Both the position numbers and the translations under genes were made by a program. From NCBI GenBank assembly GCA_002430835.1, contig DJDA01000072.1, forward strand, positions 1-27,134: a DNA stretch of 27,134 bases, given 5' to 3'. A model generated the notes under the pieces. That model had not been told where the DNA came from. It did not search any database and worked only from the letters and a program-made list of their open reading frames with translations. This document shows, in pieces, positions 14,079-22,698 of the stretch; position 1 is the stretch's first letter, and each line of letters begins with the position of its first letter. This stretch comes from Brevundimonas sp. UBA5936 (lineage in GTDB: Bacteria; Pseudomonadota; Alphaproteobacteria; Caulobacterales; Caulobacteraceae).

Positions 14079-15281
14079 ATGACCGTCACCATCGACGACA
14101 TCCGCGAGGCGCAAAAACGCATCGCCGGTCAGGTCGACCGCACGCCCGTCCGCTACTCCCGCCGTCTGTCGCAGCTGACCGGGGCGGAGGTCTGGATCAA
14201 GTTCGACAATCTGCACTTCACCGGCAGCTTCAAGGAGCGCGGCGCCCTGAACCGGCTGCTGCAGCTGACGCCGGACGAGAAGAAGCGCGGCGTCGTCGCC
14301 GCCTCGGCGGGCAACCACGCCCAGGCCTTGGCCTATCACGGCGGCCGTCTGGGCGTGCCCGTGACCATCGTCATGCCCGAAGGCACCCCCTTCGTGAAGG
14401 TCGACGGCACCCGCGCCCACGGCGCCAATGTCGTCATCCACGGCCTCGACTTCTCCGGCTCGACCGAGGAGGCCAAGCGGCTTCAGGCCGAGCACGGCTA
14501 TGTCTTCGTCTCGGCCTTCGACGATGAAGGCATCGTCGCGGGGCAGGGGGTCTGCGGCCTGGAGTTTCTGGAGGACGCGCCGGACCTCGACGCCCTCATC
14601 ATCCCCATCGGCGGCGGCGGCCTGATCGCGGGCAGCGCCATCGCCGCCAAGGCGATGAAGCCGGGCATCAAGATCTTCGGCGTCGAGGCCGCCCGCTATC
14701 CGTCCTTCACCGCGCGTCGTCGCGGCGAACCGGCCAAATGCAGCGGACAGACCATCGCCGAGGGCATCGCCATCAAGGCCGTGGGGGAAATCCCCTTCGC
14801 CCTGGCCGACAGCCTGATCGACGAGGTCTTCGTCTGTGAAGAGGCGGACTTCGAAAAGGGCGTGGCCCTGCTGGCGACGCTGGAGAAGACGGTGGCCGAG
14901 GGCGCCGGGGCCGGCGGTCTGGCCGCCATTCTGGCCAACCCTGAGCGTTTCAAGGGCATGAAGATCGGCGTGGAGCTGACCGGCGGCAATATCGACGCCC
15001 GCATGCTGGCCGTGGTGCTGAACCGCGAAATGGTCCGCGAGAAGCGGCTGATCGTCTATCGCATCCTGGGCGACGACCGCCCCGGCATGCTGTCGGCCAT
15101 GGCCGCCGTGATCGGTGGGCTGGGCGGCAACATCATCGACGTGGTGCACAACCGGCTGGCGCTGGACGTGCCCGCCAAGGGCGCCGAGTTCGACATCATG
15201 GTCGAGACCCGCGACGCCCGTCATGCCGAGGAAATCGGCGCCGCCTTGAAGGACCAGGGTTATGAACTTCGCATGGGCTAA
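14079..15281 (+). CDS. ilvA: Threonine ammonia-lyase (threonine dehydratase)
   Basis: The protein has 400 residues with CAGGGA six bases before the ATG. It is a PLP enzyme that converts threonine to 2-oxobutanoate and ammonia, the first step toward isoleucine or threonine breakdown. The PLP lysine is Lys52 in FTGSFKERGA. ASAGNHAQALAY is the substrate-binding loop, IGGGGLIAG (about 177-185) binds the phosphate, and ELTGGN closes the domain. A single ACT domain occupies about 328-400 (RIVYRI-like start then DDRPGMLSAM), the short architecture of many alphaproteobacterial enzymes. I use ilvA as the usual label; tdcB-like degradative function cannot be ruled out. It overlaps the next gene by 20 bases. 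Confidence 0.92.
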   Translation: MTVTIDDIREAQKRIAGQVDRTPVRYSRRLSQLTGAEVWIKFDNLHFTGSFKERGALNRLLQLTPDEKKRGVVAASAGNHAQALAYHGGRLGVPVTIVMPEGTPFVKVDGTRAHGANVVIHGLDFSGSTEEAKRLQAEHGYVFVSAFDDEGIVAGQGVCGLEFLEDAPDLDALIIPIGGGGLIAGSAIAAKAMKPGIKIFGVEAARYPSFTARRRGEPAKCSGQTIAEGIAIKAVGEIPFALADSLIDEVFVCEEADFEKGVALLATLEKTVAEGAGAGGLAAILANPERFKGMKIGVELTGGNIDARMLAVVLNREMVREKRLIVYRILGDDRPGMLSAMAAVIGGLGGNIIDVVHNRLALDVPAKGAEFDIMVETRDARHAEEIGAALKDQGYELRMG

Positions 15282-15804
15282 GCGCCCCCTCGGCGCCGCC
15301 ATGGCCGCGACCGCCCTTCTGGCCCTCGCCGCTTGCGGCCGTCCCGCCGGCGCGCCTGAAGACCTGGCCAAGAACGCGGCCGAATCCGCCGCCTTCATGA
15401 AGCAGAACGCCTCGGAAGAGGGCGTGCAGGCCTTGCCGTCCGGCATGCAGTACAAGGTCGTGGCCTCCGGTCCCGCAGGCGGCGTCAGCCCCGATCGCAA
15501 CGACCTGGTCAGGGTCGACTACGAAGGCACGCTGACCGACGGCACGGTGTTCGACAGCTCGTTCAAGCGCGGCGCCCCGGCGGTCTTCTCGCCCGAGGGC
15601 GTGGTGCCCGGCTGGACTGAGGCCCTGCAGCTGATGAAGCCCGGCGACGAGTGGATTCTCTTCCTGCCGCCCGAGCTGGGCTACGGCGAGATGGGCGGTC
15701 CGCCGATGATCCCCGGCAACGCCGTGCTGGTGTTCCGGCTGAAGCTGCTGGACGTGGCCCCCGTGCCCGGCGGCGGCCGCGGCGTGGGCCAGGCGATGGG
15801 CTGA
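15262..15804 (+). CDS. FKBP-type peptidyl-prolyl isomerase lipoprotein
   Basis: The protein has 180 residues starting inside the end of the lyase gene, so translation is probably coupled. The lipoprotein signal ends with LAAC (Cys25), placing it on the periplasmic face of a membrane. After a short helix (FMKQNASEEG, typical of FkpA/Mip-like proteins) comes a single FKBP domain (about 58-168). It has VDYEGTLTDGTVFDSS, VVPGWTEALQLMKPGDEW and PPELGYGE, which contain the expected catalytic-pocket residues. A Gly-rich tail follows. It should catalyse cis-trans isomerisation of prolyl bonds in envelope proteins. The stop codon is 4 bases before the inverted-repeat element. Confidence 0.92.
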   Translation: MNFAWAKRPLGAAMAATALLALAACGRPAGAPEDLAKNAAESAAFMKQNASEEGVQALPSGMQYKVVASGPAGGVSPDRNDLVRVDYEGTLTDGTVFDSSFKRGAPAVFSPEGVVPGWTEALQLMKPGDEWILFLPPELGYGEMGGPPMIPGNAVLVFRLKLLDVAPVPGGGRGVGQAMG

Positions 15805-15808
15805 TCTT

Positions 15809-15976
15809 CCTTCTCCCCTTGAGGGAGAAGGTGGGCGCCGGATGCGCTCGGATGAGGGGTGTCAGCGCGAGGTTCGGGGATGAGGGGCGATGTCATGGCC
15901 GAATCTTCAGGCCGCCGCGCCATCACCCCTCATCCGTCAGGCTCGGCCTGCCACCTTCTCCCTCAAGGGGAGAAGG
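15809..15976. repeat. 168-bp composite inverted-repeat element (MITE/REP-like)
   Basis: The outer arms at 15809-15834 and 15951-15976 are perfect 26-bp inverted copies, and each arm itself contains a small palindrome (CTTCTCC...GGAGAAG). Inner arms CGGATGAGGGGTG (15849-15861) and CACCCCTCATCCG (15924-15936) are also perfectly inverted. A third GGGGATGAGGGG motif lies at about 15877-15888. There is no coding sequence of its own. It sits between two convergent genes and could act as a bidirectional transcript end. This architecture resembles non-autonomous dispersed elements of alphaproteobacteria. Copy number elsewhere cannot be seen from here. Confidence 0.8.
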
Positions 15977-17078
15977 ACCATTCCTGTTTGACGTCTTCGT
16001 CCGTTTCCTGCGCCAGTCGCCCGGCGCGTTCGGCCTCGAACCGTTCTGGCGACAGGCGTGACAGCGCCCACACCGCCGCCCCGCGCACCACGGGCGCCGG
16101 ATCGTCCAGCAGCCGTTCGACCGCCCCGACCAAGGCCGCCTCGCCTGAGTTCCCGGCCGCATAGAGCGCATTGCGAATGAACCGGTCGCGGCCGATCCGC
16201 TTGACCGGGCTCTTGGTGAACAGGGCGCGGAAGGCGGGGTCGTCCAGCGCCAGAAGCTCCGTCAGCGGCGGCGACTTCAGCGCGTCGCGCGCCTGGAGCC
16301 GCGCCTCCGAGGCCTCCTGCGCGAACTTGTTCCACGGGCAGGCGGCCAGACAGTCGTCGCAGCCGTAGATGCGGTTGCCGGTCGCCATGCGGAACTCGCG
16401 CGGCCAGACGCCCGCGTATTCTATGGTCAGATAGGAGAGGCAGCGCCGGGCGTCGATCTGGAACGGCGCCGGGAAAGCCTGGGTCGGGCAGGCGTCCAGA
16501 CAGGCGGTGCAGCGGCCGCAATGCTCGACCTCGGCCTCGTCCGCCTCGATCTCGGCGGCGGTCAGTATGGTCCCCAGGAACAGCCAGTTGCCGTGGGTGC
16601 GGCTGAGCAGATTGGTGTGCTTGCCCTGCCAGCCCAGGCCCGCCCGCTGAGCCAGCGGCTTCTCCATCAGGGGGGCGGTGTCGACGAAGACCTTGACCTC
16701 CTGGCCCAGCCGGGCGGCGATCTGGCCGGCCAGGATCTTCAGCCGCCCCTTGATGACCTCATGATAGTCGTCGCCGCGCGCATAGACGGAGATATAGCCC
16801 GCCGAGGCGTCCTCCAGCTCGGGCCGGGGGTCTTCGTCGGGGCCGTAGTTCATGCCCAGGACGATAGCCGTCTTCGCCCCGTCCCACATGGCGGTGGGGT
16901 GCGCGCGGCGCTCCAGCGTCGTCTCCATCCAGCCCATGTCGCCGTGACGGCCCGCATCGACGAAATGGGCCAGCTTCTCGCCCGCGCTCCACGGATCGCT
17001 GGCCGAGGCGAAACGGCACACGCCGAAGCCCAGTTCGGCGGCGCGCTGTCGGATGAAGATGCGGGGATCGGCCGCCAT
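15963..17078 (-). CDS. queG: Epoxyqueuosine reductase
   Basis: The protein has 371 residues. It catalyses the last step of queuosine synthesis, reduction of epoxyqueuosine to queuosine in tRNA, using a cobalamin cofactor and two [4Fe-4S] clusters. The ferredoxin-like cluster motifs are complete: Cys187, 190, 193, 197 (CGRCTACLDACP) and Cys213 with 240, 243, 247 (CDDCLAACPWN). The conserved catalytic acid lies in VDTAPLMEK (Asp133), next to RAGLGWQGKHTN. HEAT-like C-terminal repeats (about 295-360) bind tRNA. The last codons and the stop codon (residues SFSP and TGA) come from the inverted-repeat element, so the C-terminus was probably altered by its insertion. It probably shares a transcript with the GST gene 25 bases upstream. 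Confidence 0.95.
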   Translation of the reverse strand: MAADPRIFIRQRAAELGFGVCRFASASDPWSAGEKLAHFVDAGRHGDMGWMETTLERRAHPTAMWDGAKTAIVLGMNYGPDEDPRPELEDASAGYISVYARGDDYHEVIKGRLKILAGQIAARLGQEVKVFVDTAPLMEKPLAQRAGLGWQGKHTNLLSRTHGNWLFLGTILTAAEIEADEAEVEHCGRCTACLDACPTQAFPAPFQIDARRCLSYLTIEYAGVWPREFRMATGNRIYGCDDCLAACPWNKFAQEASEARLQARDALKSPPLTELLALDDPAFRALFTKSPVKRIGRDRFIRNALYAAGNSGEAALVGAVERLLDDPAPVVRGAAVWALSRLSPERFEAERAGRLAQETDEDVKQEWSFSP

Positions 17079-17103
17079 GAGGGCGCTTTAGCCCTGAGGA
17101 GCC

Positions 17104-17790
17104 TCAGAAGTCGAGATCGGCGTACCAGGGCGCCGGATGCACGCCGGGGAAACGGTCGCCCAGCAGAGGCCGGAAACAGGGGCGCGACTTCAGCTTGGAG
17201 TACCACAGCTTCAGCGACGGCCAGGAGGCCCAGGCGATCTCGCCGAAATAGTCCAGCACCGACAGATGGCCCGCCGCGATCAGGTCGGCCTGGCTGAGAC
17301 GGCGTCCGGCCAGCCACTCGCGTCCCGCCGCCAGCGGCTCCAGCACCGTCAGATGGCTTTTCAGCGCTTCGCGGCCTTCACGCAGCATCCGCGCGTCGGG
17401 CGGGCCGAGCCGCAGCAGGGGCTTCTCCATCCGCTCATGCAGCAGGACGGCGTCCACCTCGTCGGAGAAGCGACGGCTGAACCAGGTCGCCAGACGGCGC
17501 GCCTCGGCCCGCTCGGCCGGATCGGCGGGCAGCAGGAAGTCGCCCTTGGAGCGGTCTTCCAGCCAGCCCAGGATGGCGTCCAGCTCGCACAGGGTCAGGG
17601 GCCGGTTCTTTTCCGTCGTCGTCAGCACCGGCGGCATGCCCGAAGGGTTCATCTCGAACAGGGGGCAGTCGTCCTCCCACGGGCGGACCGCCTCCTCGCC
17701 ATAGTCGACCTTGGCCTCGCCCAGCGCCAGCCGCGCCGTGCGCGAAGCCGGGTGATAGGCGAAATGATAGAGGACGGCGGGCGTGGACAT
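17104..17790 (-). CDS. Glutathione S-transferase family protein
   Basis: The protein has 228 residues with the two-domain GST layout. The N-terminal thioredoxin-like domain (about 5-85) has the cis-Pro loop MPPVLTT and a CELDAILGWLED segment where the glutathione gamma-glutamyl site (usually ES) lies. The C-terminal helical domain (about 95-215) contains the AGREWLAGRRLSQADLIAAGHLSVLDY N-capping motif. FAYHPASRTARLAL fits the catalytic loop, with Ser16 a possible thiol-activating residue. Substrates cannot be read off. It lies between the CDF exporter and QueG genes on the same strand. Confidence 0.88.
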   Translation of the reverse strand: MSTPAVLYHFAYHPASRTARLALGEAKVDYGEEAVRPWEDDCPLFEMNPSGMPPVLTTTEKNRPLTLCELDAILGWLEDRSKGDFLLPADPAERAEARRLATWFSRRFSDEVDAVLLHERMEKPLLRLGPPDARMLREGREALKSHLTVLEPLAAGREWLAGRRLSQADLIAAGHLSVLDYFGEIAWASWPSLKLWYSKLKSRPCFRPLLGDRFPGVHPAPWYADLDF

Positions 17791-17854
17791 CGTCCGCCTT
17801 CATGCGCCCGCGCGCGTTAAGGCTCCGTTTACCGCGCGCGATTGTCGCAGGGGG

Positions 17855-18835
17855 TCAGGACCAGGGTCCGGCTTGCGGCGAGGGCGCTTCGGGCGAGGCG
17901 GCGTCCGACGTCTCCGGCCGCGTCGTCGCGAAGGCGCCGCCGTGCGGTTCGGCCGCGCCGCGCGGGTCGGCGTGGATCAGGATGTCGGCGTGGGGAAAGA
18001 CCTTCAGCACCCGCTTCTCGGCGTCCAGGATGATGTCGTGCGCGGCCTTCAGGCTGAGGTCGGGGTCCAGGTCGACGTGCATCTGCACCATCAGGGCCTG
18101 GCCCGCCATGCGGGTGCGCAACTGGTGGACGTTGGCGACGCGGGCGTCCTCGGTCACGGCGGCGACGATGGCGGCGCGCTCCTCGTCCGAGGCGGCCCGG
18201 TCCAGCAGGTGGCCGGCCGCGTCCTTCAGCAGATTGATCGCGCCCCAGGCCAGCCAGACCGCGACCACCAGGCCCGCCGCCGCGTCCAGCCCCGGCGCCT
18301 TGAGAAAGGCGCCCGAGATCACCCCGATCAGCACCACGACGCTGGCGGCCAGGTCGGCGACGTAGTGGGCGCGGTCGCCCGCCACGGCCAGGGAGCCGGT
18401 CTTCTTCATCGCCCGCGTCTGCATCCACACCAGGCCCGCCGTGACGGCGATGGACAGGACGACCACGCCGACGGCCCAGCCGCCCGAGGTGACGGGGCGC
18501 GGGTCGAAGATGCGCTGCACCGCCTCCCAGCCGATGAAGACGCCGGACGCCAGCACCATGCCCGCCTGCACCAGGGAGGCCAGGCCCTCGGCCTTGCCGT
18601 GTCCATAGCGATGGTCGTCGTCGGGCGGGGCGGCGGCCCAGCGCACGGCGAAAAAGGTCGCCAGCGACGCGATCAGGTCCAGCGTCGAATCCGCCAGGCT
18701 GGCTAGGATGGAGACCGAGCCGGACGCCCCCAGGGCGAAGGCCTTCATGACGATCAGCAGGACCGCCGTCGCCACCGACAAGGTGGTGATCCGGCGCGTG
18801 GTCTCATGGGCGGCGTCGAGGGGGGAGGCGGTCAT
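17855..18835 (-). CDS. Cation diffusion facilitator (FieF-like metal exporter)
   Basis: The ATG at 18835 with AGGGA upstream gives 326 residues. A TTG at 18856 would add seven residues without support. Five to six transmembrane helices are followed by a cytoplasmic ferredoxin-like domain. The transport site matches E. coli FieF position by position: Asp49 and Asp53 (ADSTLD) with His157 and Asp161 (AHYVAD). The DD-D-H-D arrangement favours Fe(II)/Zn(II) export by proton antiport. DDDHRYGHGKAEGLASL is the usual loop between helices 2 and 3. The C-terminal domain contains VHQLRTRMAGQALMVQMHVDLDP. A Pro/Ala-rich tail of about 30 residues is extra. It probably leads the minus-strand cluster with the GST and queG genes (64-base gap). 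Confidence 0.93.
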   Translation of the reverse strand: MTASPLDAAHETTRRITTLSVATAVLLIVMKAFALGASGSVSILASLADSTLDLIASLATFFAVRWAAAPPDDDHRYGHGKAEGLASLVQAGMVLASGVFIGWEAVQRIFDPRPVTSGGWAVGVVVLSIAVTAGLVWMQTRAMKKTGSLAVAGDRAHYVADLAASVVVLIGVISGAFLKAPGLDAAAGLVVAVWLAWGAINLLKDAAGHLLDRAASDEERAAIVAAVTEDARVANVHQLRTRMAGQALMVQMHVDLDPDLSLKAAHDIILDAEKRVLKVFPHADILIHADPRGAAEPHGGAFATTRPETSDAASPEAPSPQAGPWS

Positions 18836-18962
18836 TTCCCTGCCCTTGTCGCCCAAAACAGCGCCCGCGCCAATGGCGGCGGCGGGGCTGGGACGCTAAG
18901 GAGAGGGGACGGGACGCCGCAGGGCGCAGCGCGCCCGACGTAAAGATCGAGACGGAGCATTC

Positions 18963-19769
18963 ATGGCGGACTGGCTGACGGCGATCCTTCTGGGTCTGGT
19001 CGAAGGGTTGACCGAGTTCATTCCGGTGTCGTCCACCGGCCACCTGCTGCTTCTGGGGCATTTCCTCGGCTTTGAAAGCACCGGCAAGACGTTCGAGATC
19101 GTCATCCAGCTGGGCGCCCTGCTGGCCATCATCAGCGTCTATCTGAAGCGGTTGTGGTTCCTGGCGACGCGCTGGCCCTTCGACCCCGAAGCGCGGCGCT
19201 TCCTGATCGGCCTGCTGGTCGCCTTCGCCCCCGCCGTGGTGATCGGCTTCCTGGCCTACGGCTTCATCAAGACGGTGCTGTTCGAGACGCCGCTGGTGAT
19301 CTGCGTCGCCCTGATCATCGGCGGGGTGCTGCTGCTGTGGCTGGACCGGATGAACAAGGTTCCGGCCTATCTCGATGCGGACCGCTATCCCTTCCGCGTC
19401 TATTTCCTGATCGGCCTGTTCCAGTGCCTGGCCATGATCCCCGGCGTGTCGCGCTCGGGCGCCACCATCGCGGGCGGCCTGCTGCTGGGCACGGACAAGC
19501 GGTCGGCGGCCGAGTTCAGCTTCTTCCTGGCCCTGCCGACCATGGGGGCGGCGGTCTTCTATGATCTGTTCAAGAACCGCGACGTGCTGGATTTCAGCGA
19601 CCTGGGTCTGATCGCCATCGGCTTCATCGCCGCCTTCATCTCGGCCCTGGCCGTGGTGCGCTTCCTGCTCGACTTCGTGTCCAAGCGCGGCTTCGGCCCC
19701 TTCGCCTGGTGGCGCATCGTGGTCGGCGTCGTCGGCATCATCGGCCTGGGCGTGACGGGCGCGCTCTGA
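18963..19769 (+). CDS. uppP: Undecaprenyl-diphosphatase (BacA-type)
   Basis: The protein has 268 residues with about eight membrane helices. It removes one phosphate from undecaprenyl diphosphate so the lipid carrier can be reused for peptidoglycan and other surface polymers; excess gives bacitracin resistance. The catalytic motifs are complete: EGLTEFIPVSSTGHL (14-28, with Glu14, Glu18 and His27) and PGVSRSGATI (160-169, with Arg164). The length and the motif spacing match the family. The gene is alone between the CDF gene (divergent) and the terminator at 19791. Confidence 0.96.
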   Translation: MADWLTAILLGLVEGLTEFIPVSSTGHLLLLGHFLGFESTGKTFEIVIQLGALLAIISVYLKRLWFLATRWPFDPEARRFLIGLLVAFAPAVVIGFLAYGFIKTVLFETPLVICVALIIGGVLLLWLDRMNKVPAYLDADRYPFRVYFLIGLFQCLAMIPGVSRSGATIAGGLLLGTDKRSAAEFSFFLALPTMGAAVFYDLFKNRDVLDFSDLGLIAIGFIAAFISALAVVRFLLDFVSKRGFGPFAWWRIVVGVVGIIGLGVTGAL

Positions 19770-19790
19770 CGCCCTCATGCAACGCGCAGC

Positions 19791-19828
19791 AAAAAACCCC
19801 TCGGGACGCCGGTCCCGAGGGGTTTTTT
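19791..19828. terminator. Bidirectional terminator between uppP and the NDUFA9-like gene
   Basis: A perfect 17-bp inverted repeat (19791-19807 with 19812-19828) has six A at one end and six T at the other and a GCCG loop. It lies between two convergent stop codons and gives an ideal U-run in both directions. Confidence 0.96.
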
Positions 19829-19843
19829 GAGCCGTCGTTGAGA

Positions 19844-20815
19844 TCAGGCGGCGGGGCTTTCGGCGTACTGGCCGCCGTCGCGGTAGCGCCACAGATAGCT
19901 CGGCGCGATGGCTTCCAGGCCTGAAGGCTCGACGCCCAGGTCGGCCAGGCCCTTGGCGCCCGGCGCCACGACGTTGTCGCTCTCCAGCAGCACGACCTGA
20001 TCCTTGGTCAGGGCGGGGGCCAGGCCGATCATGGCCGGGATCTGGGCCAGCGAGCCGATCAGACGCGCGACCGGGAAGGGCAGGGGCAGAAGGATGTTCT
20101 TGCGGTTGGTCTCACGCAGGATGAACTTCAGGATGTCCTCGAAGGTCCAGACCGACGGGCCGCCCAGCTCATAGGTCTCGCCCTCGGCTTCGGGGGCGAC
20201 GGTCGCGCGGGCGATGGCCTCGGCGGCGTCGGCGACGTAGACGGGCTGGAACTTCGTCTGGCCGCCGCCGATCAGCGGCAGGACCGGCGACCAGCTGGCC
20301 ATGGCGGCGAAGCGGTTCAGGAACTGGTCGCCCGAGCCGAAGACGATCGACGGGCGCACGATCACTGCGCCGGGGAAGGCGGCGCGCACGGCGGCCTCGG
20401 CCTCGCCCTTGGTGCGGGCGTAGTCGGCCTTGCCGTTGGCGTCGGCGCCCAGGGCCGAGATGTGGGTCAGACGCTTGGCGCCCGCCGCCCTGGCCGCCTC
20501 GGCGACGTTGGTCGCGCCCTCGACGTGCAGGGTCTGGAACTTGCGGCCGCCGGTCTCGAACAGGATGCCGACCAGGTTGATCACTGCGTCGGCGCCGCGC
20601 ACGGCCTGCGCCACCGCAGCCTTGTCGGTGATGTCGCAGCGGACGACCTGAACCTGGCCGACGTCGCCGGCCATGTGCAGCACGGGCGCGCTCTTGGCGT
20701 TGCGCGCGGCGACGCGCACGCGCCAGCCGCAACGGGCCAGGGCGCGCACGACCTGGGTTCCGATGAAGCCCGAGCCTCCGAACACGGTGACCAGACCGGG
20801 GGCGAAATCAGCCAT
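19844..20815 (-). CDS. Complex I NDUFA9-like NAD(P)-binding protein
   Basis: The protein has 323 residues and an atypical short-chain dehydrogenase fold. The N-terminal dinucleotide motif is VTVFGGSGFIGTQVV (9-23). Later comes the YARTK active-site-like segment (Tyr and Lys retained) and IVRPSIVFGSGDQFLNRF, which is characteristic of the NDUFA9 subgroup. In alphaproteobacteria this protein is an accessory of NADH:quinone oxidoreductase, but members may be stand-alone reductases. The expected nuo genes are not in this window. It is downstream of the amidohydrolase on the same strand, with a 143-base gap. Confidence 0.9.
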   Translation of the reverse strand: MADFAPGLVTVFGGSGFIGTQVVRALARCGWRVRVAARNAKSAPVLHMAGDVGQVQVVRCDITDKAAVAQAVRGADAVINLVGILFETGGRKFQTLHVEGATNVAEAARAAGAKRLTHISALGADANGKADYARTKGEAEAAVRAAFPGAVIVRPSIVFGSGDQFLNRFAAMASWSPVLPLIGGGQTKFQPVYVADAAEAIARATVAPEAEGETYELGGPSVWTFEDILKFILRETNRKNILLPLPFPVARLIGSLAQIPAMIGLAPALTKDQVVLLESDNVVAPGAKGLADLGVEPSGLEAIAPSYLWRYRDGGQYAESPAA

Positions 20816-20915
20816 CTCAGACGCTCCAACGCCAAGCCCCGGCCGCAGACGCAGCCGGAGGCGAAAATCTCATGGGCGGGGCTTAACCGAAGCGGCCCCG
20901 CCCCGCAACGAGAAG

Positions 20916-20931
20916 GGGCGGGATTCCGCCC
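20916..20931 (-). terminator. Weak hairpin between the amidohydrolase and NDUFA9-like genes
   Basis: A 6-bp GGGCGG/CCGCCC stem with a 4-base loop lies 27 bases beyond the amidohydrolase stop. The T-run after it on the minus strand is poor (CTTCTCGTT), so it may only slow transcription. Confidence 0.3.
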
Positions 20932-20958
20932 GATCCGTCAGCCGCTCAGTCGGCCCCC

Positions 20959-22623
20959 TCAGTCGGCTCGGTGGACGATCCGCCCGCCCACGACCGTCAG
21001 CACGGCCCGGCCCTTGGGGATGTCGGCGGCGGGGACGGTCATCAGGTCGATGTCAAAGGCGGTGAAGTCGCCGCGCTTGCCCACCGCGATGGTGCCCAGT
21101 TCGTCCTCGCGGAAGCTGGCGTAGGCGGGCCACAGGGTGAACATCTTCAGCGCCGTCGCCCGATCCACCGCTTCGTTCGGGCGCCAATCCGGCCCTTGGA
21201 AGCCGCTCAGATCGCGCCGCGCCACGGCGGCGTAGAACTCGATCAGCGGATCGCCGCGCTCGACCGGCGCATCCGATCCGCCGACCACGATCACCCCGCG
21301 ATCCACCAGCGTGTGCCAGGCGTAGGCCCCGTCCAGCCGCGCGTCGCCCAGCCGGTCGGCGGCGAAATGCAGGTCGCCGATGGCGTGGCTGGGCTGCATG
21401 GAGGCGATGATCGGCAGTTCGTCGAAGTAGTGATAGTCGCTGGGCCGGATGATCTGGGCGTGCTCGATGCGCCAGCGCGGATCGGCCAGCTTCCACTCGG
21501 CCTTCGGCACGGAACGCAGCGCCTCTTCATACCAGGCGGCGACGTCGTGGTTGCCCTGGTCGCCGATGGCGTGGGTGGCGATCTGGACGCCGGTGCGCAG
21601 CGCCTCCTGATACAGGGGCATGACCTCCTCGCGCGAGGTCCGCATCAGGCCGGTGGTGTCCGGGCGATCCGAATAGGGCTCGAACAGCTTGGCCCCGCGC
21701 GAGCCCAGGGCGCCGTCGGCGTAGAATTTGATCGCCCGCGTGATGACCAGGCCGTCGCCCGCGTCGCGCGGGCCGCCCGCCATCAGGGCGCGCGCGTCGC
21801 CCATGTCGATGTTGTTGTAGACGCGGGCCGTGGCCTCGCCGTCGCGCGCCATCTGCTCCAGCAGGGGCACGTCCTTCCACGGCGCGCTCATGAAGTGGAT
21901 GCCGGTCCAGCCGTAGCGGGCGTAGACGTCGAAGCCCGCGCGATAGGCCGCGCGCGTCGCCGCCGCATCGGCCTGGGGCGCCAGGCCCGCGATCAGGTCG
22001 CCCGAGGCGTCGACCAGCAGGCCCGTCGGCCGGCCGTCCGGTCCCTTGAGAATGTCCCCGCCCGAGGGCGAGGGCGTCGAGGCGTCGATCCCCGCCGCCT
22101 TCATCGCCGCGCTGGACACGGCCACCGCATGGCCGTCGGCGCGGGTCAGCATCACGATCCGGCCCGGCGCGGCGGCGTCCAGATCGGCGGCGGTCAGGAA
22201 GCGCTTCTCGGGCCAATGGGTCTCGATCCAGCCGCGGCCGACGATGACGCCCTCGGGATGGGCCTCGGCCCAGGCGCTGAGCCTCTGCATGGCCTCGACG
22301 ACGGAGGCGGAGCCTTCCAGGTTCAGCGTCGTCTCGCGCCAGCCGATGCCGTCCAGATGGGCGTGGCCGTCGGTGAAGCCGGGGAACAGCGCCGCCCCCT
22401 TCAGGTCCACCACCTCCAGCCCCTCGGGCGAGGGCGCGCCGTTCGCCGCGCCGACATAGGCGATGCGCCCGTCGCGCACGATCACCACCTCGGCGGTCGG
22501 CCGGGCTTCGTCGCCGGTATGGATCGGCCCGCCCCGGATCAGCAGGTTCTGGGCGTAGGCCGCAGGCGCGGCCGCCAGCATCAGGGCGGCGGCCAGGGAG
22601 AGGGTCTTCAGGGTTCGGATCAT
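20959..22623 (-). CDS. Exported amidohydrolase (amidohydrolase family 3, YtcJ-like)
   Basis: The ATG at 22623 with GGAGG six bases upstream gives 554 residues; the open frame before it overlaps the DUF488 gene and is a shadow. The signal peptide ends at about residue 24 (AAYA). The metal-dependent hydrolase domain follows: FTDGHAHLDG with His87 and His89, then HAIGDQGN and EHAQI as later metal-ligand segments, and GGSDAPVE with the catalytic Asp near the end of the barrel. The flanking beta-sandwich is formed by both ends (VVIVRDGRIAYVGA; GKRGDFTAFDID). Family members cleave amide or carbamate-like bonds in varied cyclic compounds; the substrate is unknown. It is exported, unlike most relatives. 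Confidence 0.9.
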   Translation of the reverse strand: MIRTLKTLSLAAALMLAAAPAAYAQNLLIRGGPIHTGDEARPTAEVVIVRDGRIAYVGAANGAPSPEGLEVVDLKGAALFPGFTDGHAHLDGIGWRETTLNLEGSASVVEAMQRLSAWAEAHPEGVIVGRGWIETHWPEKRFLTAADLDAAAPGRIVMLTRADGHAVAVSSAAMKAAGIDASTPSPSGGDILKGPDGRPTGLLVDASGDLIAGLAPQADAAATRAAYRAGFDVYARYGWTGIHFMSAPWKDVPLLEQMARDGEATARVYNNIDMGDARALMAGGPRDAGDGLVITRAIKFYADGALGSRGAKLFEPYSDRPDTTGLMRTSREEVMPLYQEALRTGVQIATHAIGDQGNHDVAAWYEEALRSVPKAEWKLADPRWRIEHAQIIRPSDYHYFDELPIIASMQPSHAIGDLHFAADRLGDARLDGAYAWHTLVDRGVIVVGGSDAPVERGDPLIEFYAAVARRDLSGFQGPDWRPNEAVDRATALKMFTLWPAYASFREDELGTIAVGKRGDFTAFDIDLMTVPAADIPKGRAVLTVVGGRIVHRAD

Positions 22624-22698
22624 CAGCGCCTCCAGTCGCGGCGCAGGGGAGCCGCAGCCGGGCTTGGCGTCAAGCGATCCTGCGCGCATCATCGTCGC

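Noticed and set aside
15800..15980. CRISPR-like repeat
   Set aside because: The repeats are inverted rather than direct and there are no spacers; it is better explained as a dispersed inverted-repeat element.
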